64,000 bases of DNA from an uncultured Aquimarina sp. (GTDB lineage: Bacteria; Bacteroidota; Bacteroidia; Flavobacteriales; Flavobacteriaceae): positions 62,001-126,000 of the forward strand of contig CANNFM010000001.1 in assembly GCA_947503835.1 (NCBI GenBank). The letters run 5' to 3'. The position numbers and the translations under genes were made by a program. Below, one piece after another: positions 43,075 to 52,550 of this stretch (position 1 is its first letter; every line of letters starts with the position of its first letter). Under the pieces are notes generated by a model, which saw nothing but the letters and a program-made list of their open reading frames with translations, had not been told where the DNA came from and did not search any database.

Positions 43075-45900
43075 ATGTCACAAAAACGTCTTTTTCTTCT
43101 GGATGCTTTCGCTTTAATTTTTCGAGGATATTATGCGCTTATCAAGAACCCCAGAATTAACTCTAAAGGCCAGGATACATCGGCTGTATTGGGCTTTGTA
43201 AATTCTTTATTCGACGTTATCAAAAGAGAAAAACCAGACCATTTAGCTGTTGCTTTTGATAAACAAGGAAGTAAGGATCGATTAGAGATTTTTCCAGAAT
43301 ATAAAGCCAATCGAGACGAAACACCCGAAGCCATAAAAATTGCCGTACCAATTATCCAGGACATTCTAAAGGCGATGCATATTCCGATTATTGAACGTGC
43401 AGGGGTCGAGGCAGATGATTTAATCGGTACGCTAGCCAAACAAGCAGAAAAAGAAGGATATCAAACCTATATGGTTACTCCTGATAAAGATTATGCGCAA
43501 TTAGTTTCCGAAAATATTTTTATGTATCGCCCGGCCCGAATGGGAAATGGTATCGAGATTTGGGGAATCCCCGAAGTACAAAAGAGGTTCGAAGTAGAAA
43601 GACCAGAACAAGTGATCGACTACCTGGGAATGATGGGAGATGCCGTAGATAATATACCTGGCCTACCTGGGGTAGGTGACAAAACTGCCAAAAAATTTAT
43701 TGCAGAATATGGCTCTATGGAAGGCTTACTGGCCAATACCGATAAGCTAAAAGGAAAAATGAAAGAAAAAGTAGAAGCCAATGCAGAGCTAGGACTTCTT
43801 TCAAAAAAATTAGCCACCATTATCCTGGATTGTGATGTAACTTTTAATGCCAATGATTATGAACTATCGAAACCAGATGCTAAAAAAGTACACGAAATCT
43901 TTGAAGAACTTGAGTTTCGAAGATTAAAAGATCAGTTTTTAAAGATTTTTTCTGGGGAAGAAACCACAACTACTCAAACGGGCAGTGCTTCGACTGCAAA
44001 AAAGCAAAATACACAAGCTGGCGCTGGTCAGTTTTCTTTATTTGGTGATCAGGGCGAAGCAGTAGAAGTTGAATCATACTCTAGTAGAAAAACCATAGCC
44101 AATACAGAGCATTTTTATCAAAGTATTGCACCGGGAATGGCCATGAAACTTTTCCTTCAAAACTTATTAAAACAGGAAAGTGTTTGTTTTGACACCGAAA
44201 CTACCGGGCTTAATCCCCTAACGGCAGAGTTAGTAGGAATTGCCTTTTCATGGGAAGCTGGTAAAGGATTTTATATCCCTTTCCCCGAAGATCGCAATGA
44301 AGCTCAGGAATTGATCGAACAATTACGCCCTTTCTTTGAAGCCCAAAATATTTTAAAAATCGGTCAGAATCTAAAATATGACATCAAAGTACTAGCAAAA
44401 TATAATATTGAGGTTAAAGGAAATTTATTCGACACCATGCTTGCACATTATCTTATTAATCCTGATATGCGACATAATATGGATGTGCTTTCTGAGACCT
44501 ACCTCAACTACACCCCTGTTTCGATCACAGAACTAATCGGAAAAAAAGGAAAAAACCAGTTATCATTTAGACAAGTACCTATAGAGCAACAAACCGAATA
44601 TGCAGTTGAAGATGCTGATATTACCTTTCAATTAAAAGAACATTTTGCGCCAGAGCTTAAAGAAGCAAAAAATGTATCCCTATTCGAGGATATTGAAATC
44701 CCACTACTACGTGTTTTGGCCGACATGGAAGTTGAAGGAATTAATCTAAACAAAGAATTCTTAAATTCACTTTCAAATGAATTAGATGAGGATATTAAAA
44801 ATTTAGAAACTAAAATTTATACTGAAGCTGGAGAAGAATTTAATATTGCTTCGCCAAAACAATTGGGAATTGTTTTATTCGAAAAAATGAAGCTGGTTGA
44901 CAAACCCAAGAAAACGAAAACCGGTCAATATTCTACAGCAGAGGATGTACTTTCGTATTTAGCTAAAGATCATGAGATTATTCAGAATATATTAGATTTT
45001 AGAGGATTGTCTAAACTAAAAAGCACCTATGTTGATGCATTACCTAACCAGGTCAATGAAAACACAGGAAGAGTTCATACCGATTATATGCAAACCGTTG
45101 CAGCAACTGGTCGATTAAGCTCTAACAACCCTAATTTGCAGAATATTCCGATACGTACAGAGCGTGGAAGACAAGTAAGAAAAGCATTTGTACCCAGAAG
45201 TGAAGAATACACGTTATTAGCGGCGGATTATTCGCAAATAGAACTACGTATCATCGCAGCGCTAAGCGAAGAAGAAACCATGATTGAAGCTTTTAAAAAT
45301 GGGGAAGATATTCATGCTTCTACTGCCGCAAAAGTATTTAACGTTCCATTAGAAGAAGTATCCAGAGAACAACGTAGCAATGCCAAAACGGTAAATTTTG
45401 GGATTATTTACGGGGTTTCTGCCTTTGGACTAAGTAATCAAACTAGTTTATCACGTAGTGAAGCCAAAGAATTGATTGACACCTACTACAAAACCTATCC
45501 TAAGCTTCGTAACTACATGAGTGAGCAAGTAGATTTTGCTCGTGATAATGGGTATGTACAAACGGTTTTAGGAAGACGTAGATACCTTAAAGACATTAAC
45601 TCTGCTAATGCAATTGTGCGTGGGGCTGCAGAGCGAAATGCCGTAAACGCACCGATACAAGGTAGTGCAGCCGATATCATCAAAATAGCGATGATTAATA
45701 TTCATAAAAAGCTGAAAGAAGGAAATCACAAAACCAAGATGTTACTACAAGTACATGATGAATTGGTTTTTGACGTCTATAAACCTGAACTTGAAAATAT
45801 AAAAACATTAATCAAAACCGAAATGGAAAACGCTTATACCTTAGCGGTACCTTTGGATGTAGATCTTGGATTGGGTGACAATTGGCTCGAAGCACACTAA
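43075..45900 (+). CDS. polA: DNA polymerase I
   Basis: Repair and Okazaki-fragment polymerase of 941 residues with all three domains. The 5' nuclease (about 1-300) shows DAFALIFRGYYAL, GVEADDLIGTLA and GLPGVGDKTAKKFI. The 3'-5' exonuclease (about 345-540) has its acidic residues in FDTETTGLNP, IGQNLKYDIKVL and YAVEDADITFQL. The polymerase domain has LLAADYSQIELR (motif A), RSNAKTVNFGIIYGVSAFG (motif B) and LLQVHDELVFD (motif C). Proofreading residues are intact, unlike in Taq polymerase. A hairpin terminator follows the stop. Confidence 0.98.
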   Translation: MSQKRLFLLDAFALIFRGYYALIKNPRINSKGQDTSAVLGFVNSLFDVIKREKPDHLAVAFDKQGSKDRLEIFPEYKANRDETPEAIKIAVPIIQDILKAMHIPIIERAGVEADDLIGTLAKQAEKEGYQTYMVTPDKDYAQLVSENIFMYRPARMGNGIEIWGIPEVQKRFEVERPEQVIDYLGMMGDAVDNIPGLPGVGDKTAKKFIAEYGSMEGLLANTDKLKGKMKEKVEANAELGLLSKKLATIILDCDVTFNANDYELSKPDAKKVHEIFEELEFRRLKDQFLKIFSGEETTTTQTGSASTAKKQNTQAGAGQFSLFGDQGEAVEVESYSSRKTIANTEHFYQSIAPGMAMKLFLQNLLKQESVCFDTETTGLNPLTAELVGIAFSWEAGKGFYIPFPEDRNEAQELIEQLRPFFEAQNILKIGQNLKYDIKVLAKYNIEVKGNLFDTMLAHYLINPDMRHNMDVLSETYLNYTPVSITELIGKKGKNQLSFRQVPIEQQTEYAVEDADITFQLKEHFAPELKEAKNVSLFEDIEIPLLRVLADMEVEGINLNKEFLNSLSNELDEDIKNLETKIYTEAGEEFNIASPKQLGIVLFEKMKLVDKPKKTKTGQYSTAEDVLSYLAKDHEIIQNILDFRGLSKLKSTYVDALPNQVNENTGRVHTDYMQTVAATGRLSSNNPNLQNIPIRTERGRQVRKAFVPRSEEYTLLAADYSQIELRIIAALSEEETMIEAFKNGEDIHASTAAKVFNVPLEEVSREQRSNAKTVNFGIIYGVSAFGLSNQTSLSRSEAKELIDTYYKTYPKLRNYMSEQVDFARDNGYVQTVLGRRRYLKDINSANAIVRGAAERNAVNAPIQGSAADIIKIAMINIHKKLKEGNHKTKMLLQVHDELVFDVYKPELENIKTLIKTEMENAYTLAVPLDVDLGLGDNWLEAH

Positions 45901-45937
45901 AGAAGATAAACCATTACTGATTATATAATTCTCTAGC

Positions 45938-45962
45938 AAGCCTTAAGCTACTTAAGGCTTTT
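45938..45962 (+). terminator. Terminator after polA
   Basis: AAGCCTTAAG and CTTAAGGCTT form a 10-bp stem with a 3-base loop and a short T-run. The rest of 45963-46221 is AT-rich; I see no gene there. Confidence 0.7.
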
Positions 45963-46221
45963 ACTATTCTATCCACACGTAAGAGAAACCCTTGACTTTT
46001 CACAAAACCAATTTTATTTTTAATCTATATTCATTTTATTCTTAATTCTCTTCCAATATAAATCCTTTTGAACATATTATACTTCAAAATAACTATAAAC
46101 AAAAGGCTTTTTGAATGCTAACGCATCTTTTAAAAAAAATCACCAGTATCGAAAAATGAAACTGGCTCGTTGTAATATTGCAAGATTAAAATGATATTTA
46201 TTAATACTAAGAAAAAACAAA

Positions 46222-46893
46222 ATGAAAAAAAATTATCTAAAAACTATTTTAATTTGTGCTTTAGGAATATTTGTAACTAATTGCGAAGGTGAGGATGGAG
46301 CTAACGGCATAAACGGTATTGACGGCGTAGCAGGTATAGATGGAGCAGACGGAATCAATGGTGAAAACGGCATTGGTTTTGAAGAGTTGACACAATACGG
46401 AGGTATCACTCTAAATTTTGAAGGAACAAGATCAGACGATGTTACATTTACCGATACAGCAGAATTTAAATTTACCGCTACAGAAGCTAGCTATGTTAAT
46501 AGTCATAATAGTGTTGTGGTAGGAGCTTCTAGTCTATCTTTTAATTTACTTAGATTTCTAAGCGCACCTGATGATATATTTCAATACACCACATCAGGCA
46601 TAAACTTAGTCGTAAATAATCCTGGTGAATCAACACAGAGCCTTAATTCTAATATTTTTGTGCAAGACTATGCTATTGTAACTGAGGATTTAAAATATTT
46701 CACATTTAATGGAAGTTACAATAATACTAGTGCCGGTGTTACTAATTTTGTAATAACAGACTATAACTTTGATGATACTACTAATAATCTAACGTTCTCT
46801 TTCTCATTCGATGTCGCAGGAGTTTACAATACTACCGGAAATGACTTGAGTATTTCGGGCGAAGTAGATGTCATCGTCTTGGAAGAGATATAA
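46222..46893 (+). CDS. Lipoprotein with short collagen-like Gly-X-Y tract
   Basis: The 223-residue protein starts with a lipoprotein signal (GIFVTNC, lipid Cys21). Right after it, glycine recurs at every third position from 23 to 50 (ten repeats, such as GANGINGIDG), a short collagen-like stretch. The remainder is beta-rich, Thr/Asn/Ser-rich and without cysteine, with no family I recognise. It is probably on the cell surface or in the periplasm. It is flanked by long AT-rich gaps and is a single gene ended by the terminator at 46942. Confidence 0.8.
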   Translation: MKKNYLKTILICALGIFVTNCEGEDGANGINGIDGVAGIDGADGINGENGIGFEELTQYGGITLNFEGTRSDDVTFTDTAEFKFTATEASYVNSHNSVVVGASSLSFNLLRFLSAPDDIFQYTTSGINLVVNNPGESTQSLNSNIFVQDYAIVTEDLKYFTFNGSYNNTSAGVTNFVITDYNFDDTTNNLTFSFSFDVAGVYNTTGNDLSISGEVDVIVLEEI

Positions 46894-46941
46894 CAAATAA
46901 AATTTTATTGTAACCCTATTTGAGGACGGGACATATAAATC

Positions 46942-46975
46942 AAAAAACTCCATTATTTATGTAATGGAGTTTTTT
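46942..46975. terminator. Bidirectional terminator between lipoprotein and serine hydrolase genes
   Basis: AAAAAACTCCATTA and TAATGGAGTTTTTT form a perfect stem with a 6-base loop and T-runs on both strands. The last bases overlap the stop codon of the convergent serine hydrolase gene. Confidence 0.85.
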
Positions 46976-48164
46976 ATTTCTTCACATCCAAATAAAAATC
47001 ATAGTAATTCAAAAAGGTGGGCATTACCGGGCCATTAAATGGATTAGGAGCATTAAACAAAACACAAATCCCAATCTTATTGTCTGGATCTATAAGCAAT
47101 TGCGTTTTGTATTGATTTACATTACCACCATGATATACGATTCTTCGCCCTCTATAATCCAAAATTCGCCATCCCATGGCGTAGTAAGAATCTGTTACGC
47201 CATCCCATAGATTAACATACGTATCTTTATTACTGGTACAGACAATAGGATTAAAAATATCAGCAAGACTTTCTTTTGAAATAATATCAGATCGATATCC
47301 TAACAATACTTTTAAGTATTCTCCCATATCAGAAATAGAGGCGTTAATCCCTCCGGCAGCGGCAACATTATAATAATTTTCATGAAGCTTATCTAGCTTA
47401 TATTTTTTCGAATAGTGGTTATAAGAATGTGGTAATGCAACGTTAATGTTATTTTTAATTTCAGAAAAGGTGCTAGATGCAGTACACATCCCTGCAGAAT
47501 CAAATATCCTTTCTTTAAGCAGGGTTTCGAACGGTTTTTCGGTTTGGTTCTCCATTACTTTTTCAATCACCGAAAACATGGCATTTTGATACTCATAATC
47601 TACTCCTTCCTTAGCAATAACTCCTTTTCTTTTAAAACTATTAATAATACGATCTATAGACAATCCTTTTTGTATAAGTTTGGTATAGGTATATTGATAC
47701 AACCCTGTGGTATGAGATAACAAATGATTAACCTGAAGTCGGTTTGCCTGTTCTTTATCTCTTAAATCGAAGGTGCGTACTGATTCTTTAACTCTTTGAT
47801 TCCATTGTAACTCTGCTCGATCAACTAAATTCCCTGCTAATACTGCTGTAACCCCTTTTGATAAGCTAGCTATTCTAAATACTGTATTTACATCTACAGA
47901 GTCTTGCGTATGAATTTCTTTTACCCCAAATCCTCTCTTGTAAACAACCACAGAATCTTTAACAATTACAATTGCGGCACCGGGGCATTCTGAAACATTG
48001 AAATTAGTTGTAAAAAACTTCTCATAATGATCCAAAAAAAAGGAAAGGGAATCTTTTTTTGAAATGCTGGTATTTTCTTCTACTATAGTTACTTTTTCTT
48101 TTGGTTTTGAAGTGTTGCAAGACGTCAAAAAAACTACGATACACGCAGCATAAAAATATTTCAT
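46974..48164 (-). CDS. Serine hydrolase, beta-lactamase/class C-like lipoprotein
   Basis: The 396-residue protein has a lipoprotein signal (VVFLTSC, lipid Cys16) and the three catalytic blocks of the class C beta-lactamase/esterase family: S100-L-S-K103, YQN in DYEYQNAMF, and HGG in IVYHGGNVNQYK. Such proteins are D-aminopeptidases, esterases or peptidases as often as beta-lactamases, so antibiotic resistance should not be assumed. It is a single gene. Confidence 0.9.
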   Translation of the reverse strand: MKYFYAACIVVFLTSCNTSKPKEKVTIVEENTSISKKDSLSFFLDHYEKFFTTNFNVSECPGAAIVIVKDSVVVYKRGFGVKEIHTQDSVDVNTVFRIASLSKGVTAVLAGNLVDRAELQWNQRVKESVRTFDLRDKEQANRLQVNHLLSHTTGLYQYTYTKLIQKGLSIDRIINSFKRKGVIAKEGVDYEYQNAMFSVIEKVMENQTEKPFETLLKERIFDSAGMCTASSTFSEIKNNINVALPHSYNHYSKKYKLDKLHENYYNVAAAGGINASISDMGEYLKVLLGYRSDIISKESLADIFNPIVCTSNKDTYVNLWDGVTDSYYAMGWRILDYRGRRIVYHGGNVNQYKTQLLIDPDNKIGICVLFNAPNPFNGPVMPTFLNYYDFYLDVKK

Positions 48165-48581
48165 ATAATCACATTCTTATATTGCTGCAAAATACGTGTA
48201 AAATTGTAAGTGTGAAAAAGTTTTTTGAATGAAGTCATTTCGACTTTTATTCTTACTGTAAAATTTACACTACTATCTTCATAGGTTAAGCTGGACATAA
48301 GCTTTGTCATTTTTTATTATTGTAGAATGTCAATACTGAAAAAAATCCTAGCGTGAGGGATAGTAACGGCATCCTTTTTTGTCACTTCGAGCATAGTCGA
48401 GAAGTAGGACAAAAAAGATATAGTGAATAGCCCGACCCTTGGGTCACGCCCAAATCTTGAAGTGGAAAGCTTGTCAAGTATACGTTTTATATCCAATAAC
48501 CATTAATCGAAGATGGATTCCTACCTTCGCAGGAATGACAAAACAAATACTTCTGATCTCATATCCCTAACCTCCTACTTG
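48165..48581. repeat. Intergenic region with dispersed inverted-repeat elements
   Basis: No gene is visible. Two motifs of the kind scattered through flavobacterial genomes are present: CTTCGAGCATAGTCGAGAAG (48384-48404 area, an imperfect inverted repeat) and GATTCCTACCTTCGCAGGAA (48516-48536 area, arms ATTCCT/AGGAAT). A third short inverted repeat, ACCCTTGGGT, lies near 48435. The GTCGAAG-type motif is related to those near the tRNA at 36540-36700. Confidence 0.55.
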
Positions 48582-51299
48582 TTATAATACAAAACGATAT
48601 GTTGCTTTGATCAAAAATGTATTGTCTGGCTGTTGATCCAGGATTTGATTGTTCAGACTCCTAAATAAATGATCAGAGGGAGCCCCATCTCCTGTTACCC
48701 CTTGTGACCAAACTAAGAATATTTCGGATCCGGGAATATACTCCCAACGCAATACTAAATTAGAACGAAATTGTACAAATGCAAAATCAGGATCATCAAA
48801 GGTATAATCTACCGTTCCGTCTCGATTCTCATCAATTGAATATTCCTCATCGGCAAAAGAAATTTGATCTTCTCCATACAATGTTACTCGTTCCCCAAGA
48901 TCCTCGGCTACTGCATTATTAACATAGTTAAAATTTGTATATCTACCTCTGGATATAAAAGGCTGACCATAATATTGTATCGTAAGATTAGGATTAATAT
49001 TATAATTTAATCGAATACTTGCACTTAAGGTCTGTTGATCAATACGTGCGGTAATATATCGTTTTGTGTCTCCAAAATCAGCTTCGGTTACATATTGTGT
49101 TTTGTTAGGATTACGCTCAAATTCGGGGTTTATAGACATACTAAACGCATCAAAAGGCTGGTATCTAAGTCTTACAACATATCGTTCAAACGAGAAATTG
49201 TTTTGTTGCGCCCAACCATTTACATGACCAAGGGTGAAGTTAAACTTCTTACGCTGATCTGAGCCGAAAAACAAAAAAGTAAAGTTCTCATCCGAAAAAC
49301 GCCATCTAGGCCCTCCTCGTAAAAAAGTATTACTAAAAATACGTGGTTTATGACCAAACCCTACCTCGGTCCACCAATTGTTTTTGTAATTTATGAATCC
49401 ATTAAATTCATACTGTATGCGATTATAATTACCTTCAAAATCAAAAGTAGAAAATTGCTCTACAAAAATATTAGCCCTTCGGTAGAACTTCGTTGGCTTT
49501 AAAAATAAATAACGAGCATTAGCAAACTGTCTGATTTCGTCTGCCTGACGCAAAAAACCTACATCATTTAGCTCGAGTTCTGGAGATCGCCAAAAAACCC
49601 CTGCGTTATATCGCCAGCTACCCCCTCCTGATCTTCCTCCAACCAATTTACCACCGGTTCCTGTAAGCGAAGTTCGATTGGGATCTACATCTACATGATC
49701 TGCATCGATACGTTGAAAAAGATGAGTTAACTCATTCTGAGTTTCTTCAATAGCTTCCTTAGAGCCTTCTACATGACTAGCTACGATATTACCTTCTAAA
49801 AAATACTTTCTCTTTTTCCAATTATGCCTAAAATCTAACCCTCCGCTATATGCTGCTTTTCTTAAGATATTCAGGTTATTTTCTCTTACCCCAACCAATT
49901 CTGAGGTTTCATCGGTTTCGGGATTTTCGTAATCAATGGTAAGAGCATCTCCAAGATTACGATTTGTAGCAGTAAAAATTCCTCCGATAAAAGAGTTACG
50001 ATTATTAAAATCCTTTTGTGCTCTAGCTATAAAGTAATTCGTTAGGGGTTCTGCAATAGACTCTCTTCTATTGCCATTTTCATCTTCTATTTTGGCGATC
50101 TCTTGTTCGGTAACACTTTCTAAGATCCCAATTGACCATCCATTTTTTGTTTTACCACTAAATTTAGCAGCCCCAAGAATAGTAGTATTATTTGGACTAT
50201 CGACAAACTCATCATTAGTAGGACTAGAATCATTAAATGGATTCTCTCCTATCAAACCTTGAGGATTCCTACCTATTCTACGTGAATAAAACACATTGTC
50301 AAACCCATTAGCAAAACGGTAATCAAAGATGTTCTTATTTTCGACAAAGAAAGGGCGTTGTTCTCTAAAAAATATCTGAAATCCATCTAAAGCTATTGCT
50401 GCAGGATCTGCCTCTACCTGGCCAAAATCTGGATTAACCGTAAGATCTAAAGTTAAATCGTTTGTAATACCAATTTTAGCATCTAATCCTCCATTAAGTT
50501 TAAAATCTTCTCCTTCTCTAAAGGGATTACCCTCTTCTTGGGGGAAAGTGTCAAATTGCAATACAGCGAAAGGCTGAATTTCTAATTGTTTTTGTGGTTC
50601 TATATTAATTAGCCCATGCAACTCACCAAATTCACTCACAAAACCTGGAGCATCTGCAGGAATTCGTTGCCAACCTGATCGTTCGTCTTTCCTAAAAATA
50701 AGTCTAGTTACTTGAAACCCCCATATCTGTTCTTTATCGTTTCCAAATTTTAATTGGCTTAAAGGAATCTTAGCTTCAGCAGTCCATCCTTCGGCATCTA
50801 TTTTAGAGGCTGCGTACCAAATTGGATTCCAGCTTTCATCCCAGTTATCCCCATTCTGACTAACAAATTCATCCCCTTTAACTCCTGCCGCGGTAATCGT
50901 AAATGAAAAAGCGGTTCGCTTATCATGATATGTATCTAATATGATGGTAATTCTATCCCCTGCAAATCCATCTCTTCTAGACAGCCTCTTTTCGATTTTA
51001 TCGGGTTCTGTATCATAACATCTATATGCCACATAAAGATATTTCTGATCGTATACTATTTTAAATTTAGATTGTTGACTAGGTGGTGTATTTTCGTCTG
51101 GTTGATTCTCTATAAAATCTCCTGTCCATTCTACCAAATCCCAACCCGGTTCATCAAGGAGACCATCTATATTGGGAGCTTCACTGCCATTAAGGGGTTT
51201 TGTGGTGTACACTCTTTTGGTAACAACTTTTGTAGAATCTTGCGCTATACTAAAAATAGGAAATAAGAAAAGTACCAAAATATGGTGCAAATACTTCAT
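48582..51299 (-). CDS. DUF5916 outer-membrane protein with CBM9-like N-terminal domain
   Basis: The 905-residue protein has a signal peptide (FLFPIFSIA/QDS), a carbohydrate-binding family 9-like domain at about 35-210 (APNIDGLLDEPGWDLVEWTG, KIVYDQKYLYVAYRCYD, EGWTAEAKIPLSQLKFG) and a long DUF5916 region whose alternating beta pattern and final IKATYRFVL suggest an outer-membrane barrel. These proteins are common in Bacteroidota and may take part in surface binding or hydrolysis of polysaccharide or other substrates; no activity is established that I know. It is a single gene; the gap 51300-51578 holds the rplM promoter. Confidence 0.88.
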   Translation of the reverse strand: MKYLHHILVLFLFPIFSIAQDSTKVVTKRVYTTKPLNGSEAPNIDGLLDEPGWDLVEWTGDFIENQPDENTPPSQQSKFKIVYDQKYLYVAYRCYDTEPDKIEKRLSRRDGFAGDRITIILDTYHDKRTAFSFTITAAGVKGDEFVSQNGDNWDESWNPIWYAASKIDAEGWTAEAKIPLSQLKFGNDKEQIWGFQVTRLIFRKDERSGWQRIPADAPGFVSEFGELHGLINIEPQKQLEIQPFAVLQFDTFPQEEGNPFREGEDFKLNGGLDAKIGITNDLTLDLTVNPDFGQVEADPAAIALDGFQIFFREQRPFFVENKNIFDYRFANGFDNVFYSRRIGRNPQGLIGENPFNDSSPTNDEFVDSPNNTTILGAAKFSGKTKNGWSIGILESVTEQEIAKIEDENGNRRESIAEPLTNYFIARAQKDFNNRNSFIGGIFTATNRNLGDALTIDYENPETDETSELVGVRENNLNILRKAAYSGGLDFRHNWKKRKYFLEGNIVASHVEGSKEAIEETQNELTHLFQRIDADHVDVDPNRTSLTGTGGKLVGGRSGGGSWRYNAGVFWRSPELELNDVGFLRQADEIRQFANARYLFLKPTKFYRRANIFVEQFSTFDFEGNYNRIQYEFNGFINYKNNWWTEVGFGHKPRIFSNTFLRGGPRWRFSDENFTFLFFGSDQRKKFNFTLGHVNGWAQQNNFSFERYVVRLRYQPFDAFSMSINPEFERNPNKTQYVTEADFGDTKRYITARIDQQTLSASIRLNYNINPNLTIQYYGQPFISRGRYTNFNYVNNAVAEDLGERVTLYGEDQISFADEEYSIDENRDGTVDYTFDDPDFAFVQFRSNLVLRWEYIPGSEIFLVWSQGVTGDGAPSDHLFRSLNNQILDQQPDNTFLIKATYRFVL

Positions 51300-51496
51300 G
51301 ATGATTAGACGTTTGATGATTGACTTATCTAAGATGATAGAAATTATTATGTTTTGTCACACTTTAGCTTATTTTTTAGTAAAAAATTAACAGGAAATAG
51401 AGGTTAAGACGTATAAAATAAACAAATAACCCGCAGTATTATTAACCCACCTGAAAACCAATGCATCATAGATTAAAAATAATATTAACTTGGCAT

Positions 51497-51526
51497 TTGC
51501 TATATAAATATATAATTGTACATTTG
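51497..51526 (+). promoter_or_regulatory. Promoter of rplM-rpsI
   Basis: TTG (51497-51499), a 19-base spacer and TACATTTG (51519-51526) match the Bacteroidota -33/-7 consensus exactly. Transcription should begin around 51532, leaving a leader of about 45 bases before the GTG start of rplM. Confidence 0.8.
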
Positions 51527-51578
51527 CACCCCTATTTTATATAGGAAAAGGAATGTTTAATAAGTAAAATTAATTAGT

Positions 51579-52034
51579 GTGGACACATTAAGTTACAAGA
51601 CAGTATCTGCAAACAAAGCAACCGTTACAAAAGAATGGTTACATGTAGATGCTGAAGGACAGACTTTAGGTCGTCTTGCTTCTGTAGTAGCAGTACTACT
51701 AAGAGGCAAACACAAACCTAGCTTTACCCCACACGTTGATTGCGGTGATAATGTTATCATTACAAATGCCGAAAAAATCAACTTAACAGGAAAAAAGTGG
51801 ACAGATAAATCGTATATCCGTCACACAGGTTATCCTGGAGGGCAAAGAAGTCTTACTGCTCAGGAATTGTTCGAAAAGAACCCAGAGCGTTTAATCGAAA
51901 AAGCGGTAAAAGGAATGCTACCTAAAAACAAATTAGGAGCAGTTTTATTCCGTAATTTAAAGGTTTATGCAGGAGCAGAACACAATCAGGATGCTCAAAA
52001 ACCTAAAACTGTTAACTTAAACGAAGTTAAGTAA
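51579..52034 (+). CDS. rplM: Ribosomal protein L13
   Basis: 151 residues with the L13 pattern: [58 protein letters not shown] and [20 protein letters not shown]. The start codon is GTG ([13 protein letters not shown]), a start I believe is usual in this group; no in-frame ATG is available upstream near the promoter. Its TAA shares one base with the ATG of rpsI, so the two are translationally coupled. Confidence 0.97.
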   Translation: MDTLSYKTVSANKATVTKEWLHVDAEGQTLGRLASVVAVLLRGKHKPSFTPHVDCGDNVIITNAEKINLTGKKWTDKSYIRHTGYPGGQRSLTAQELFEKNPERLIEKAVKGMLPKNKLGAVLFRNLKVYAGAEHNQDAQKPKTVNLNEVK

Positions 52035-52420
52035 TGGAAGTTATTCACAAAATTGGTCGTAGAAAAACGGCTGTAGCTAGAATTTATCTTAAAGATGGTT
52101 CTGGAAAAATTACGGTTAATAAGAAAGACCTTAATGACTACTTCACTACTGCTACTTTACAATACAAAGTAAATCAGCCTTTAACTTTAACAAGTAATGA
52201 GGAGAAATACGATGTAAAAGTAAACGTATATGGTGGAGGAATCACTGGACAGGCGGAAGCTATTCGTTTAGCAATATCCAGAGCGGTATGCGAATTAGAC
52301 GAAGAAAACAGACTAGTCCTAAAACCAGAAGGTTTATTGACCAGAGATCCAAGAATGGTAGAGCGTAAGAAATTCGGTCAGAAGAAAGCTCGTAAGAAAT
52401 TCCAGTTCTCTAAACGTTAA
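52034..52420 (+). CDS. rpsI: Ribosomal protein S9
   Basis: 128 residues: [20 protein letters not shown] at the N-terminus, [20 protein letters not shown] in the middle, and the basic tail [20 protein letters not shown] ending FSKR, which reaches the ribosomal P site. The ATG overlaps the L13 stop by one base. Standard length. Confidence 0.97.
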   Translation: MEVIHKIGRRKTAVARIYLKDGSGKITVNKKDLNDYFTTATLQYKVNQPLTLTSNEEKYDVKVNVYGGGITGQAEAIRLAISRAVCELDEENRLVLKPEGLLTRDPRMVERKKFGQKKARKKFQFSKR

Positions 52421-52467
52421 TTTATTAAAACAGTATTTGTTGTTATCCCGAGTATTCGGAGGTTAGT

Positions 52468-52523
52468 TTAGCATCTAAATGCACAAGGCCTTACTAATAA
52501 AGTAGCCACTTGGGCATTGCTAA
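52468..52523 (+). ncRNA. Structured leader hairpin before rpsB (possible ribosomal-protein leader)
   Basis: The 130-base gap between rpsI and rpsB folds by eye into one long interrupted hairpin: TTAGC with GCTAA, AATGC with GCATT, CAAG with CTTG, then GC/GC and TACT/AGTA around an AATAA loop, with small bulges. There is no T-run, so it is not a terminator. Its place suggests autoregulation of rpsB by S2, as known for leaders in other phyla; this is inference. I cannot assign it to a named RNA family. Confidence 0.5.
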
Positions 52524-52550
52524 TTCAACAGAACGTAAACTATTACAAAA

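Noticed and set aside
46974..48164. Serine hydrolase taken as an antibiotic-resistance beta-lactamase
   Set aside because: The motifs fit the wide class C-like family, most members of which are peptidases or esterases; nothing here shows resistance.
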